64,000 nt of DNA from Buchnera aphidicola (Formosaphis micheliae). Its GTDB lineage: Bacteria; Pseudomonadota; Gammaproteobacteria; Enterobacterales; Enterobacteriaceae. Position 1 is the stretch's first letter. Each line of letters starts with the position of its first letter. The stretch lies in assembly GCF_039403185.1 (NCBI RefSeq), contig NZ_CP135047.1, positions 310,001 to 374,000 of the forward strand. The letters run 5' to 3'. The notes below the pieces were generated by a model. It was given only the letters and a program-made list of their open reading frames with translations, was not told where the DNA came from and ran no database searches. Position numbers and translations under genes: made by a program. Shown in pieces: positions 1-11,558 of the stretch.

Positions 1-822
1 TTTAAATAAAAATAATATATACATTTATTATATAAATAAAATTATTTTAAATTTTATTCAAAACTAAGATTATATAATATAAATTAATAGACAATGAAAT
101 TAATAGAAAACAGACTAATACAAAAATAAAAAATAGTAAAAAATATTAAAAAAAGTAAATTATTTTAAAAAAAATATTAAATAATTAACTATTTCTATAA
201 AATGTAGAGAAAAAATTTGAATATAATTGATTTATCAAACACTACTATAAAACAAATGAAATTTTCATCTACTGAAATAAATTATACAAAAAAACTATTT
301 TTTAAAGAGTTTATTTTAAAAAATTACATTAATCAAATAAAATATAAAAGTTTTTAAAAAAAATTGATATGATATTAAATTTTTATAGTAATAATAAAAA
401 TATATAGTGTATGAAATGCAAATATATTTTTCTAAATATAACTTGACTGTAGAACTGATTAAATCAGTAACCATTGATTAAAAAATAATAATATTTAAAA
501 ACAAATGAATATTATTAAAAAACAAAACAATATATGACTCATAACATAAAAATTATTAATTATATATATATTATTATTACTAACAATATGATAAAAATAA
601 AATTAATAAATATGTTGATAATTCTATCAGTTTAACTATTAATTATACAGAATGTATTTTTTAATACTCAAATGATAATTATATTAGATGAATAAGATAC
701 TATATCAGTTAATTATTGACTAAAACAGTTATATTAAAACAAAAATATAAAAAATTATAAGATTTTTAAAGAAAAAACCTTATAATATATTTATATCATG
801 AAAAATATTTTTTAAATAAAAA
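1..822. other. gene-free AT-rich stretch left of znuB
   Basis: No open frame with recognisable homology was found on either strand. The sequence is AT-rich with short A and T runs. The only structured element noticed is the hairpin at 754-786, listed separately. It may be an eroded gene or spacer; nothing in it could be tied to a named gene. Confidence 0.6.
754..786 (-). terminator. probable terminator of znuCB
   Basis: An 8-bp perfect inverted repeat (754-761 with 779-786) lies 37 bases beyond the znuB stop. Read on the minus strand it is followed by a U-rich run. The stem is all A/T except one G-C pair, so it is weak. Confidence 0.5.
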
Positions 823-1605
823 TTATTTTATCATATAACTTATTACAAAAAAAATTAATAAACTCAATACTATAGAAGAACTAATTGGAAAACTAAATAA
901 TATAGATATAATTATACCACTTGTCATACCGAACATACCAATGATAGTAGCCAAAATAGCCATTTGTTCTGGAGAACTAGAAAACCTTTTGGAAATTGCA
1001 GCTGGCATAATCAATAGTGACGTAATTATCAAAGAACCAATTAATTTAATAGCTATAATTATAGTTAATGTTGTAATAAACATAAAAATTAAACGAATTT
1101 TAAAAATATTTACACCTTCAATAATAGCTAATTCTGGATTAATTGAACATAATAAAATTTTATTCCAATAAATGTATAATATTAATAAAATAATTGTAAT
1201 TATCATTGCAACCATAACAACATCAAACAATGTTATTTTCAATAAATTACCAAAAAAGTAATTAGAAACATCAATACGATTTTTTTCTGATATACAATTA
1301 AATATAATCATACTTAAAGATACTGCACTATTAGTCATAATACCTAATATTAAATCTAAAGAAAGATATAAATCTTGTTCTAAAATAACAATAAACAAGG
1401 ACAGTATTAATAATAAAAATAATACCATATAAAATGGATTAATATTAAAAAATATACCTCCAGCTAATCCCAATAAAGAAGAATGAGATAATGTATCACT
1501 GAGAAAAGTCATACGACGCCATACTATAAATGAACCTAAAGGACCAGTAACTAACGTTAATAACATTCCTGCTAACCATCCTTGTAAAAATAGTTCAGTT
1601 ATCAT
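823..1605 (-). CDS. znuB: zinc ABC transporter permease ZnuB
   Basis: Inner-membrane permease of the high-affinity zinc importer, working with the ATPase ZnuC encoded just upstream. The 260-residue product matches the E. coli length (261) and is hydrophobic throughout, with about seven to eight membrane segments. The conserved start WLAGMLLTLVTGPLGSF, the stretch NPFYMV and the late IGSLIITSLLIMPA are typical of this family. The gap to znuC is 40 bases, so the two are probably one transcript. The periplasmic binding protein ZnuA is not in this window. Confidence 0.93.
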   Translation of the reverse strand: MITELFLQGWLAGMLLTLVTGPLGSFIVWRRMTFLSDTLSHSSLLGLAGGIFFNINPFYMVLFLLLILSLFIVILEQDLYLSLDLILGIMTNSAVSLSMIIFNCISEKNRIDVSNYFFGNLLKITLFDVVMVAMIITIILLILYIYWNKILLCSINPELAIIEGVNIFKIRLIFMFITTLTIIIAIKLIGSLIITSLLIMPAAISKRFSSSPEQMAILATIIGMFGMTSGIIISILFSFPISSSIVLSLLIFFVISYMIK

Positions 1606-1645
1606 AGTTAAAATAGTTTTCCACCTAAGGAGATATTAAACGTTA

Positions 1646-2356
1646 TTACGACGTTTTTTTGTGTTGATGATAATATACAGCAAAATTTTTTATACCAGTT
1701 AAACCAAACATAGCAATAAATTCTTTATTTCTACATACTATCTCAGGTGTTCCTGAACAACATATGTAAGTGTTTAAACAATAAACTTCATCTGTATATG
1801 ACATTACTAAATTTAAATCATGCGATACCATTAAAATAGCACATTTAAATTCACAATGAATTTGATTTATTAATGAATATAATTCAACTTGTCCTTGAAT
1901 ATCTATCCCTTGTGTAAATTCATCTAAAATTAATAAATCAGGTTTATTAAGCAAAGCCCTAGCTAATAACATCCGTTGCATTTCACCACCAGATAATTGA
2001 TGTAATTGTACATTTTTTATATCCCATATTTTCATACGTTGTAACATTTTCTTAATAGATGTTTGTTTGACTTTATAAGATAATTTCATAAATCTATTTA
2101 CAGTAATTGGTAATAGTGTATCTAAATGTAATTTTTGAGGAACATAACCAATATTTATATTAATTTTTCGTATAATATGGCCTGAATCAGGTGTTAATAA
2201 ACCTAAAATCACTTTTACAAGAGTAGACTTACCTGCTCCATTAGGTCCTATTAAAGTAACAATTTTATTAGAAATTAAATTTAACGATACGTTAGAAAGA
2301 ATACATCGATGATTAAAGGTAATAAAAATATTTTTTACATTTACTAATGAAACCAT
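1646..2356 (-). CDS. znuC: zinc ABC transporter ATP-binding protein ZnuC
   Basis: ATPase that powers zinc import with ZnuB. Walker A is GPNGAGKST (about residue 37), the ABC signature is LSGGEMQR, Walker B is LLILDEF, and the H-loop is MVSHDL. The family's DEPTQG is DEFTQG here, a Pro-to-Phe change after the catalytic Glu. The C-terminal region holds the ZnuC-type CLNTYICCSGTPE. I chose the ATG at 2356 (MVSLVNV), which matches the E. coli N-terminus; an in-frame GTG at 2371 would add five residues. 236 residues, slightly shorter than E. coli (251). Confidence 0.93.
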   Translation of the reverse strand: MVSLVNVKNIFITFNHRCILSNVSLNLISNKIVTLIGPNGAGKSTLVKVILGLLTPDSGHIIRKININIGYVPQKLHLDTLLPITVNRFMKLSYKVKQTSIKKMLQRMKIWDIKNVQLHQLSGGEMQRMLLARALLNKPDLLILDEFTQGIDIQGQVELYSLINQIHCEFKCAILMVSHDLNLVMSYTDEVYCLNTYICCSGTPEIVCRNKEFIAMFGLTGIKNFAVYYHQHKKTS

Positions 2357-2520
2357 TGAGATAACACACAAGTTAAAATATGTATATACATACTACCATA
2401 TTTTATTAAAAATTAATTATTTTAAATAAATATAATAAAAAACTTAATATTTATAAGTAAAATTACTATTAATTGATAATATTAAAAATATAAAATATTT
2501 TTATATGTTTAATATTTAAT

Positions 2521-3963
2521 CTATAATACTTTTAAAATTCTAGTAGTATTTGTTTTTCCTATTTTACCCATAATATCCCCTTGAGTAACAACAACTAAAT
2601 CACTAGATGATAAAAATCCATTATTTTTTACAACAAAAATAGCATCTATTGCAGCTTCTAATCCTTCATTATGTGTATTAAAATAAATAGGAATTACACC
2701 TCTGTACAAAGTACATAAATTTAATGTTTTTTTATGTTTAGATAAAGCAAAAATAGGCAATCCTGAAGTAATTCGAGACGTAATTAAAGCCGTTCTTCCA
2801 GATTCTGTCATAGCAATAACTGCTTTTACTCCTTCTAAATGATTAGCAGCATACATAGCAGACATAGAAATAGCTTCTTCTATATTTTTAAATCTTAAAT
2901 TAAGTCTATGTCTAGAAATATTAATACTAGGTACTTTTTCAGCTCCTTTACATACTTTAGCCATAGTTTTTACTGTCTCAGATGGATATTTACCAGCAGC
3001 TGTTTCAGCTGATAACATTACTGCATCGCTACCATCTAATACAGCATTAGCTACATCCATTACTTCGGCTCTTGTTGGCATAGGATTAATAATCATAGAT
3101 TCCATCATCTGTGTAGCAGTAATTACAACTCTATTGAGTTGACGAGCTCTACTTATAAGAGTTTTTTGAATTCCAGCTAACGCTGGATCACCAATTTCAA
3201 CACCTAAATCACCTCTAGCAACCATAATAGCGTCAGAAGATAATATAATTTCATCTATAATCTGACTATTTGCCACAGCTTCTGCTCTTTCTATTTTTGC
3301 AACTATTTTAGCATGACTACCTGCTTTTTGTGCTAATTGACGAGCTAAATTTAAATCGTTTCCTGATCTTGGAAATGAAACTGCTAAATAATCAACTCCA
3401 ATACTAGCTGCAAGAATTATATCTTGTTTATCTTTTTCAGTCAAAACTTCTGCAGATAAACCTCCACCTAATTTATTAATACCTTTATTATTTGATAAAA
3501 TTCCTCCAATTAATATCTTAGTATAAATTTTATCATTAGTAACTTTAATTACTTTTAATTGTATTCTTCCATCATCTAATAATAAAATATCGTCAGATAG
3601 AACATCCTGAGGTAATTTTTTATAATCAATACCTACTCCTTTTTTATCACCACTATTTTTATCTAAATTAGCATCAAGAAAAAATAAATCACCGGTTTTT
3701 AAATAAACTTTATTATCTATAAATTTAGTAATACGAATTTTAGGACCTTGTAAATCACCTAATATTGCTAGATGACGCCCTAATTTGTTCATTATTTTTG
3801 AAATTTTTTTTGCTCTATATTGATGTTCTTCTTTGTTTCCATGTGAAAAATTTAACCTTAGTACGTCAGCACCTGACTTAATTATTTTTTCAAGATTATC
3901 ACATTTATCCGTAGCAGGTCCTAATGTAATAACTATTTTTGTCCTTCGAATACGATTAATCAC
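2521..3963 (-). CDS. pykA: pyruvate kinase II
   Basis: Converts phosphoenolpyruvate and ADP to pyruvate and ATP, the last step of glycolysis. 480 residues, full length for the family. The start [14 protein letters not shown], the GDLQGPKIR stretch, the active-site region [11 protein letters not shown] and [10 protein letters not shown], and the C-terminal end GKTNTTRIL are all present. It resembles PykA rather than PykF in sequence, and its position next to zwf is the enterobacterial pykA position. The ATG at 3963 has a clear AGGAG ribosome site just upstream. It diverges from zwf across about 400 bases. Confidence 0.96.
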   Translation of the reverse strand: MINRIRRTKIVITLGPATDKCDNLEKIIKSGADVLRLNFSHGNKEEHQYRAKKISKIMNKLGRHLAILGDLQGPKIRITKFIDNKVYLKTGDLFFLDANLDKNSGDKKGVGIDYKKLPQDVLSDDILLLDDGRIQLKVIKVTNDKIYTKILIGGILSNNKGINKLGGGLSAEVLTEKDKQDIILAASIGVDYLAVSFPRSGNDLNLARQLAQKAGSHAKIVAKIERAEAVANSQIIDEIILSSDAIMVARGDLGVEIGDPALAGIQKTLISRARQLNRVVITATQMMESMIINPMPTRAEVMDVANAVLDGSDAVMLSAETAAGKYPSETVKTMAKVCKGAEKVPSINISRHRLNLRFKNIEEAISMSAMYAANHLEGVKAVIAMTESGRTALITSRITSGLPIFALSKHKKTLNLCTLYRGVIPIYFNTHNEGLEAAIDAIFVVKNNGFLSSSDLVVVTQGDIMGKIGKTNTTRILKVL

Positions 3964-4364
3964 AAAATATCTCCTGTTATTTAAAAAAAATATTTTTAAA
4001 ATATTTTAAAATAAAATATATCAAATATTTATTAAGAATTATGACTACATATATACAACATATAACTTTTATTCATATTCAGTATATATATAATATACCT
4101 CAAACTATATTATTATGACCAATAAAGTTGATGTTAATATCTTATTATATTATCTGTATATTACAAACAAAATTATAGTAATAATCAAACATAATATTAG
4201 TATTTATGAAATCTTATTATTATAAATATGATTAATCAATCTACTTATTTTCTAACTCAAAATTAAAATGACTTTTATTTATTTTTAAACAATTAATTTA
4301 TTTAAAATTTGTTAAAATTATATTAATATTATATTTTATGCAATAAAATTAAGGAATATTAATT
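3964..4364. promoter_or_regulatory. divergent leader region between pykA and zwf
   Basis: A 401-base spacer between two genes transcribed outward, so promoters for both must lie here. It is too AT-rich to single out one convincing -35/-10 pair. No open frame with homology was seen. In E. coli the regulator gene hexR lies between pykA and zwf; no trace of it is visible here. Confidence 0.45.
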
Positions 4365-5843
4365 ATGCAAAAAAAAAACAATTACATATGTAATTTAGTG
4401 ATTTTCGGTGTTAAAGGAGATTTATCTAAAAAAAAATTAATACCTGCCATTTACCAATTAGAATATTCTAATATGTTGCATAAAGAAACTCGCATTATTG
4501 GAGTTGGACGCGCAAATTGGAATACAGAAAATTTTTTAAATATGGTAAAAAAAACATTAGATAAATTTTTAGATTATAAAATAGATAATAATACTTGGAT
4601 TAAATTATCTAATAGACTAATTTTTTGTAATCTTGATATAACAGAAATATCCAATTTTAACAAATTAAAAAAAATTTTATCAAAAAAAAATCACTTAATA
4701 ATTTATTATTTAGCTGTACCACCTAATTTATTTTGTTCTATTTGTCAAGGATTAGGTATACTTAAACTTAATCATTCGCTAACAAGAATAATAATAGAAA
4801 AACCATTAGGAACATCTTTTAAAACATCTCAACAAATTAATAATGAACTAAGTAAATATTTTAATGAAAATCAAATATTTAGAATTGACCATTATTTAGG
4901 AAAAGAAACTATTTTAAATTTATTAACATTACGTTTTGCTAATTCTATATTATTTAATAACTGGAATAAAACAACAATTGATCACATACAAATTACTGTA
5001 TCTGAACAAATAGGTATCGAAGGCAGATGGGAATATTTTGATAAATCAGGTCAAATTAGGGATATGGTTCAGAATCATCTATTACAAATTTTAACAATTA
5101 TTACAATGGCACCTCCTATAAATTTAGAAACTAATAATATTCGTCATGAAAAAATTAAAATACTACGTGCTTTAAGAAAAGTTGATTTAACAAACTTTAA
5201 ACAAAATGTTGTACTTGGTCAATACACATCTGGAACAATTAATGGAAAAATAGTTCCTTCATATATACATGAATCTAATACTCATAAAATAAGCAATACT
5301 GAAACTTTTGTTGCTATTAAAACATATATAGATAATCATCAGTGGAATGGGGTACCAATTTATCTCAGGACTGGAAAAAGACTACCTATAAAATGTTCAG
5401 AAATAGTAATACATTTCAAAAAACCAACTATTAATTTATTTGAAAAACAATATAATGATCAAATATTTACAAACCAATTAATTATTAAATTGCAACCTAA
5501 CGAAGGAATTATTCTAAAAATTATAAATAAGGTACCTAATTTAAATTATGAATATGTTCTAAAAAATGTAAATTTAGAATTTAAATATTCAAATGAATTT
5601 TATAACAAACGATTACCAGAAGCCTACGAAAGATTATTATTAGCTAGTATTCAGGGAATACAAACATTATTTGTGAGCAGAGAAGAAATTGAAGCATCGT
5701 GGATATGGGTAGACAACATTATAAATACACGTGATAAAATAAATCAAGTACCTCTAAAATATCAAGCTGGTACTTGGGGTTCTCCTGATTTATTTGAAAA
5801 AATTATTCAAAAAGACGGAAGAAAATGGCATATAAGTATGTAA
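4365..5843 (+). CDS. zwf: glucose-6-phosphate 1-dehydrogenase
   Basis: First enzyme of the oxidative pentose phosphate pathway, making NADPH from glucose 6-phosphate. The nucleotide-binding turn is FGVKGDLSKKKL near residue 15 and the active-site signature RIDHYLGKE is near residue 175. 492 residues against 491 in E. coli, so full length. The ATG follows AAGGA at a usable distance. The start codon is followed at once by an in-frame A10 run (codons 2-5), so slippage there would abort the product. Confidence 0.96.
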   Translation: MQKKNNYICNLVIFGVKGDLSKKKLIPAIYQLEYSNMLHKETRIIGVGRANWNTENFLNMVKKTLDKFLDYKIDNNTWIKLSNRLIFCNLDITEISNFNKLKKILSKKNHLIIYYLAVPPNLFCSICQGLGILKLNHSLTRIIIEKPLGTSFKTSQQINNELSKYFNENQIFRIDHYLGKETILNLLTLRFANSILFNNWNKTTIDHIQITVSEQIGIEGRWEYFDKSGQIRDMVQNHLLQILTIITMAPPINLETNNIRHEKIKILRALRKVDLTNFKQNVVLGQYTSGTINGKIVPSYIHESNTHKISNTETFVAIKTYIDNHQWNGVPIYLRTGKRLPIKCSEIVIHFKKPTINLFEKQYNDQIFTNQLIIKLQPNEGIILKIINKVPNLNYEYVLKNVNLEFKYSNEFYNKRLPEAYERLLLASIQGIQTLFVSREEIEASWIWVDNIINTRDKINQVPLKYQAGTWGSPDLFEKIIQKDGRKWHISM

Positions 5844-6281
5844 AAACATTTAAATATAACGTATATAATTTATAATAAAAAGATTAATTTTATATAATAT
5901 TATCTAGGTTCTATAAATATAACAATACAAAATCATATAAAATTTTCTTATCATTATCTCAAATTTATAATATAGTGTAGATAAGATTATATCTAATATA
6001 AAATATAGTAAAATTTATCATAAGTTTTCTTAATAAAAAATAATATAAAAATATAATTTTAACAATAAGTTAATAAATTAAATACATTAAATACATAAAA
6101 CATTTTCTTTGAAAATTTTATTTACTTAAAAAAAATACTTAATTTGATAACTAAATAAAAAAAGATACTATATAGTAAAAATCAAATAAAATATAAAATT
6201 ATTTGATAATTAAACACTCATATCAATTTTTTTTACTTTAAATTTAAAATGTTATTTACTAATTAAGGAACATGAAATATT
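5844..6281. other. spacer between zwf and htpX without a gene
   Basis: 438 bases of AT-rich DNA with no recognisable coding remnant. An AAGGA ribosome site for htpX lies at its right end. Confidence 0.55.
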
Positions 6282-7160
6282 ATGATACGCATTATTCTTT
6301 TTATGTTGACTAATTTGTCTGTTATGTTCATATTTGGAATAATTCTTAGCATGACGGGTATTAAATCACATAGTATATATGAATTAATTATTATATCTGG
6401 ATTATTTGGATTTAGTGGATCTATAATATCGTTATTATTATCTAAATGGATAGCCTTACGTTCTGTAAATGGAAAAATAATTAAAGTACCATCAAATGAA
6501 AACGAAATTTGGTTAACTAATATAATATATTTACAAGCTAAAAAAATGAATATTTCCACACCTGAAGTCGCAATTTATCATGCATTAGATATGAATGCTT
6601 TTGCTACAGGATCAAACCGAAATTCTTCTTTAATAGCTATTTCAACTGGTTTATTAAACAATATGACTCGAGATGAAATAGAAGCAGTAATTGCTCATGA
6701 AATAAGTCATATAGCTAATGGTGATATGGTTACAATGACCTTAATACAAGGGGTAGTGAATACATTTGTAATATTTATATCTCGAATATTATCACAAATA
6801 ATAAACACGTTACTATCTGATAATAAAAATGAAAATGAACATCAACATTATAATTCTACGACATATTTTTTTATAACTATGATATTTGAACTTATATTTG
6901 GAATATTTGCAAACATAATTACAATGTGGTTTTCAAGAAAGCGTGAATTTTATGCAGATTCTGGATCAGCTAAATTAGTAGGAAAAACAAAAATGATAGC
7001 AGCTTTAGAACGATTACAACAAAGTTGTGAACCACAAGAATTAAGCAATTTATCAACATTTTGTATTCATGGAAAAAGTCAATCTATAATGAATTTATTT
7101 ATGTCTCATCCATCATTAAATAATAGAATTTATGCATTATATAAAAATATATATATGTAA
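6282..7160 (+). CDS. htpX: membrane zinc protease HtpX
   Basis: Inner-membrane metalloprotease that degrades damaged membrane proteins, overlapping in role with FtsH, which is also encoded in this window. Two N-terminal membrane segments (residues about 5-25 and 35-55) precede the zinc site HEISH near residue 139; two further hydrophobic segments follow, then the third-ligand region [14 protein letters not shown]. 292 residues, equal to E. coli (293). The AAGGA sits 12 bases before the ATG, slightly far. Confidence 0.95.
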   Translation: MIRIILFMLTNLSVMFIFGIILSMTGIKSHSIYELIIISGLFGFSGSIISLLLSKWIALRSVNGKIIKVPSNENEIWLTNIIYLQAKKMNISTPEVAIYHALDMNAFATGSNRNSSLIAISTGLLNNMTRDEIEAVIAHEISHIANGDMVTMTLIQGVVNTFVIFISRILSQIINTLLSDNKNENEHQHYNSTTYFFITMIFELIFGIFANIITMWFSRKREFYADSGSAKLVGKTKMIAALERLQQSCEPQELSNLSTFCIHGKSQSIMNLFMSHPSLNNRIYALYKNIYM

Positions 7161-8047
7161 TCGATATGTTGGAAAATATATATATATTAATATATTATTT
7201 CATTTTCAATACTAAGTTATAAATTTAGCAATATTAATTGTGTAATACATATATTAAAATAAATACATAAATTAATGCAATTATTATTATTTATACCATA
7301 AATAATCAATATATTATTTTTTAAAAAAAAATTACTTTTTTTTAAAAATATTTAATACAAACAACTGATATTAATAAATTTTTTAAATATAAATATACAT
7401 ATGTTATAAATATAAAAATTAAGAATATTATAAAAAAATAATAACATATTATATATATTTAATTAATAGACTATCATAAAAGAAAAAATTTATTATAGCA
7501 GTTTATATTTAACAAAATATTTTTTTTATAATAAAAAATATGTAGAATTAAATAATTTCATTAATTAAAACGTTTATTTTTATCACTATAAAATAAATAT
7601 TACTAATATAATTAGTATATTTATAAAAACTTTATTTTTAATAATTATATAAAAATATTATTAATATATAGTAATATTATACTTTATTATTACATAAAAA
7701 ATAAATTTTAATTTAAATATTTCTATTTAACATATCAGTAAATATTTATAAAAAATCGTATATTTATTAAAGGCCTTTATATACGTATATATAGGTCTTT
7801 AATAATTGATAGATATTCATATTTTTTAGTATATATTTAATTGTATAAATAATTAATAATAATATCTCTATTAATATATATCATATTTTTTTTTAATAAC
7901 ATATTTAAACGCACCATAAGTTATTGTAATTAAATATACGAGATAGAATTTAATAAAATATTTTTTCATATATAAAATATATAAATTTTTAATTTACTCT
8001 ATTTTCTTATAAAGATTATTTTATCTCGTTTCACTATGGAGCGCTTA
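7161..8047. other. gene-free spacer between htpX and yoaE
   Basis: 887 bases without an open frame that resembles a known protein. A hairpin at 7764-7805 is the only structured element noticed. In some Buchnera genomes the cold-shock gene cspC sits between htpX and yoaE, as I recall; no CspC-like motif is readable here, so if present ancestrally it has been erased. Confidence 0.5.
7764..7805. terminator. isolated hairpin, terminator-like
   Basis: Arms 7764-7776 and 7793-7805 pair over 13 positions with one G-T pair, including GGCC, which is rare in this background. The loop is 16 bases and itself nearly palindromic. It lies 600 bases past htpX, so it may be the terminator of a gene that has since been lost. 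Confidence 0.45.
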
Positions 8048-9607
8048 ATGGAATTTTTTTTCAATCCATCAAATTGGGCTGGGTTGTTGACACTTGTCAT
8101 ATTAGAAGTTGTATTAGGAATTGATAATTTAGTATTTATAGCTATTTTATCAGATAAATTACCATCATCTCAACGTGATAAAGCTCGTATTGTAGGACTG
8201 TGTTTAACTTTATTAATGCGTCTTATATTACTTTCATTAATATCTTGGCTGGTTACCTTAAGAACCACATTAATTACTAATCAATATTTTACATTATCTG
8301 GCAGAGATTTAATTTTATTATTTGGTGGTTTTTTTTTACTATTTAAAGCAACTATTGAATTACATGAAAGATTAGAAAATCATCCAGAAGAAAATAAACA
8401 TGATAAACACTATGCTAATTTTTGGATAGTGGTCATACAAATAGTAATATTAGACGCAATATTTTCGTTAGATGCTGTTATTACAGCAGTAGGTATAGTT
8501 AATAATATATTTATTATGATGACTGCAATTATTATAGCTATAGGGATAATGTTACTTACTTCAAAAAAATTAACAAAATTCGTTAACTTACATCAAACAG
8601 TGGTAGTTTTATGTTTAAGTTTTCTTCTCATGATTGGATTTAGTTTAGTATTAGAAGCTTTTAGATTTCATGTTCCAAAAGGGTATTTATATGTTGCTAT
8701 AGGTTTTTCAATTTTAATAGAATTATTTAATCAAATAGCACGACGTAATTTTATTAGACATCAATCCATACGTCCCATGAGACAAAGAGTTGCTGAAGCT
8801 ATTTTGCGACTAATGATTAAAGAACAAAAAAATAATAATAATATAAGTAACAACAAAAATTATAACAAAAAAACATCGCATAAATCTTCTTTTGATACTG
8901 AATCTTTTAAAGATGAAGAAAAATATATGATTAATGGAGTATTAACCTTAGCAGCAAGATCTATTCGTAGTATTATGACACCAAGAAGAGAAATTTCTTG
9001 GGTAAATATTAATCAAGATACGCGTGAAATGAGATTACAATTATTAGATACACCTCATAGTCTATTTCCAGTATGCAAAAATGAACTAGATGAAATTATC
9101 GGAATAGTCAGAGCTAAAGAATTATTAGTAGCTATAGATAACAATTTAGATGTGGAAACATTTGCTTCTAAAACTCCTCCTATTATTATTCCTGATACTT
9201 TAGATCCAATTAATTTATTAGGAGTATTAAGACGATCCAAAGGCAGCTTAGTAATAGTAACTAATGAATTTGGAGTAATACAAGGATTAATCACTCCATT
9301 AGATTTATTAGAAGCAATTGCAGGAGAATTCCCAGACGCTGATGAAACACCAGAGGTAATAGTAGAAAATAATAGTTGGTTAGTTAAAGGCGGTACTGAT
9401 TTACATTCCTTACAACAATTACTTGATACCAAACAACTGATTCAAAAAAAAGATACTTATGCTTCTTTAGCTGGATTATTAATTGCACAAAAAGGTCAAT
9501 TACCTTTACCAGGAGATACTATTTATATTGCACCATTACACTTTCATATTATTGAAGCTACACAATATAGAATTAATCTAGTTAGAATTACTAAAGACAA
9601 ACAATAA
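8048..9607 (+). CDS. yoaE: TerC-family membrane protein with CBS and transporter-associated domains (YoaE)
   Basis: Integral membrane protein of uncertain substrate. The first about 240 residues are a TerC-like domain with the [12 protein letters not shown] and [15 protein letters not shown] stretches, whose acidic residues lie inside membrane segments. A K/N-rich linker follows (residues about 258-290), then a CBS pair (about 300-425) and a CorC/HlyC-type C-terminal domain. The ATG at 8048 has GGAG six bases upstream and gives 519 residues (E. coli 518); an in-frame ATG at 8036 lacks a ribosome site. Metal export is suggested for the family; the function is not proven. Confidence 0.92.
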   Translation: MEFFFNPSNWAGLLTLVILEVVLGIDNLVFIAILSDKLPSSQRDKARIVGLCLTLLMRLILLSLISWLVTLRTTLITNQYFTLSGRDLILLFGGFFLLFKATIELHERLENHPEENKHDKHYANFWIVVIQIVILDAIFSLDAVITAVGIVNNIFIMMTAIIIAIGIMLLTSKKLTKFVNLHQTVVVLCLSFLLMIGFSLVLEAFRFHVPKGYLYVAIGFSILIELFNQIARRNFIRHQSIRPMRQRVAEAILRLMIKEQKNNNNISNNKNYNKKTSHKSSFDTESFKDEEKYMINGVLTLAARSIRSIMTPRREISWVNINQDTREMRLQLLDTPHSLFPVCKNELDEIIGIVRAKELLVAIDNNLDVETFASKTPPIIIPDTLDPINLLGVLRRSKGSLVIVTNEFGVIQGLITPLDLLEAIAGEFPDADETPEVIVENNSWLVKGGTDLHSLQQLLDTKQLIQKKDTYASLAGLLIAQKGQLPLPGDTIYIAPLHFHIIEATQYRINLVRITKDKQ

Positions 9608-9754
9608 AATACATTAAGAATAAATGTTATTCATATAGATAAAAATCAAAAAAACTATATATTTTTATAGGAAATGATATTAAATTATATATAATATAAA
9701 AATATTTCCTATTTACTAAATACAAAATAATTCTAACCACTATATAAAAATATC

Positions 9755-10435
9755 ATGTCTAATAATACAATATATAAAACTATTTTAGCAGTTGATACTT
9801 CCATGGATGGATGTTCTGTCTCATTACTTCACAAAAATATTATTATAAATACATTAAAAATTTGTAAAAAAAATCATTCAGATAATATTTTACCAATGAT
9901 TAACAAAATTTTAAATCTTGCAAAAATTCATATTAAACAACTATATTCTATTAGTTTCTGTAAAGGACCTGGACATTATACTAGTATACGGATTGCATTT
10001 TGTATAGTAAAATCATTGTCTTTAAAATATAATTTACCTATTATTGGTTTTTCAACATTTATCTGCTTAGCAGAACAAGCGTGGAGAAAATATACTGCAA
10101 CAAAAATTTTAATTGCAATAAACGCAACAAAAAAAAATATATATTGGGCTCAATATATTCGTACAAAAGATAATATTTGGACTGGACAAATTACAGAATC
10201 ACGTATTAAAATTAATGATATACATAAAAAAATTGAAGACATTTCTGATAAATGGACATTAGTAGGTAATACTTGGAATGCTAACTTGTTTAAAAAAAAT
10301 AAAAAATTAACAATAACAGGAATTACTACACCTAATGCACGAGATATTATTAGTTTGTCAGAATCAGTATGTGTAAGTAATCAAAACCTATCTAATTATA
10401 ATGAATCTATTATTTATTTGGATGAATATACTTAA
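9755..10435 (+). CDS. tsaB: tRNA N6-threonylcarbamoyladenosine synthesis protein TsaB
   Basis: Partner of TsaD and TsaE in making t6A37 on tRNAs that read ANN codons. 226 residues (E. coli 231). The N-terminal ILAVDTSMDGCSVSL and the FCKGPGHYTSIRIAF stretch match the family; the usual GPGSFTG is GPGHYTS here. The AWRKY/ AWRKN-type middle motif is present. It converges on minE with 37 bases between the stops. Confidence 0.9.
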   Translation: MSNNTIYKTILAVDTSMDGCSVSLLHKNIIINTLKICKKNHSDNILPMINKILNLAKIHIKQLYSISFCKGPGHYTSIRIAFCIVKSLSLKYNLPIIGFSTFICLAEQAWRKYTATKILIAINATKKNIYWAQYIRTKDNIWTGQITESRIKINDIHKKIEDISDKWTLVGNTWNANLFKKNKKLTITGITTPNARDIISLSESVCVSNQNLSNYNESIIYLDEYT

Positions 10436-10472
10436 ATATTCACTATATCGTTAAAAAAGATAGTCAATTAAT

Positions 10473-10724
10473 TTACTTTAATAAAGTTATATTCAATTTT
10501 AGTCTAGAAAGATTTTTTTCAATTTTATCAAATTTAATTTTCACCATATCTGGATTAATCTGCACATATTTTCGAATTACTGTTAGTACATCTTTTTTTA
10601 ATGCAATAAAATAATCTGGTTCATTTAAATGTCTATTATTTTTCGTTAAAATAATTTTTAGACGTTCTTTGGCAAGATTAGCAGTATTGTTTTTACGCAC
10701 TAAAAATAAATCTAATATGAACAT
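10473..10724 (-). CDS. minE: cell division topological specificity factor MinE
   Basis: Ring protein that drives pole-to-pole oscillation of MinD and so keeps MinC off mid-cell. 83 residues (E. coli 88). The N-terminal MinD-binding helix carries KNNTANLAKERLKIIL and the C-terminal topological domain carries the PDYFIALKKDVLTVI stretch. It starts 3 bases after the minD stop, so translation is probably coupled. Confidence 0.93.
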   Translation of the reverse strand: MFILDLFLVRKNNTANLAKERLKIILTKNNRHLNEPDYFIALKKDVLTVIRKYVQINPDMVKIKFDKIEKNLSRLKLNITLLK

Positions 10725-10727
10725 ATA

Positions 10728-11540
10728 TTATCTCCTAAACAATCTACGAAAAAAACTTTTTTTTTCCTCCTGAATAAATCGAAAAGGACATTTTTTTCCC
10801 ATTAAACGAATAATTGTATCATGATATGATTGACCAGCTTTGGACGTTTTATTTAAAATAATTGATTCCCCTTGATTAGAAGCTCTTAATATAGCAGTAT
10901 CTTCTGGAATAACTCCTATTAAAGTAATTTGTAAAATTTCTAATACATCATTTACACTTAACATATCTCCTAAGTGTACTTTGATCGGATCATATCTAGT
11001 TAATAAAAGATATTCTTTAACTGGTTTTTCATTATTTTCAGATCTCCTTGATTTAGAAGAAATCATTCCTATGATTCTATCAGAGTCACGTACTGAAGAA
11101 ATTTCAGGATTAACAACAACAATCGCTTCATCTGCAAAATATATAGGCAACATAGCTCCTTTTTCTATACCTGCAGGAGAATCACAAACAATAATGTCAA
11201 AATTCATATCAGACAAAGTATTAAATACTTTTTCTACACCATCTTTAGTTAGAGCATCCTTATCTCGTGTTTGAGAGGCAGGTAAAATAAATAAATTATC
11301 AGTTTTTTTATCTTTAATTAAAGCTTGATTTAAACTCACATCACCGTTAATAACATTAATAAAATCATATACTACCCTTCTTTCACAGCCCATAATTAAA
11401 TCTAAATTACGTAAACCTATATCAAAATCAATTACTATAGTTTTTTTTCCATTTTGTGCTAATCCAGTAGCTAAAGCAGCACTGGAAGTTGTTTTTCCAA
11501 CACCTCCTTTTCCCGATGTAATAGTAATAATACGTGTCAT
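10728..11540 (-). CDS. minD: septum site-determining ATPase MinD
   Basis: Membrane-cycling ATPase that recruits MinC and is released by MinE. 270 residues, the same as E. coli. The deviant Walker A is GKGGVGKTT at residues 10-18, switch I region is DFDIGLRNLDL, Walker B-like is DIIVCDSPAG. The C-terminal amphipathic membrane helix is kept (KKSFFRRLFRR). Middle gene of minC-minD-minE on the minus strand, 18 bases after minC. Confidence 0.96.
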   Translation of the reverse strand: MTRIITITSGKGGVGKTTSSAALATGLAQNGKKTIVIDFDIGLRNLDLIMGCERRVVYDFINVINGDVSLNQALIKDKKTDNLFILPASQTRDKDALTKDGVEKVFNTLSDMNFDIIVCDSPAGIEKGAMLPIYFADEAIVVVNPEISSVRDSDRIIGMISSKSRRSENNEKPVKEYLLLTRYDPIKVHLGDMLSVNDVLEILQITLIGVIPEDTAILRASNQGESIILNKTSKAGQSYHDTIIRLMGKKCPFRFIQEEKKSFFRRLFRR

Positions 11541-11558
11541 CTCTTCACCTACAATAAT

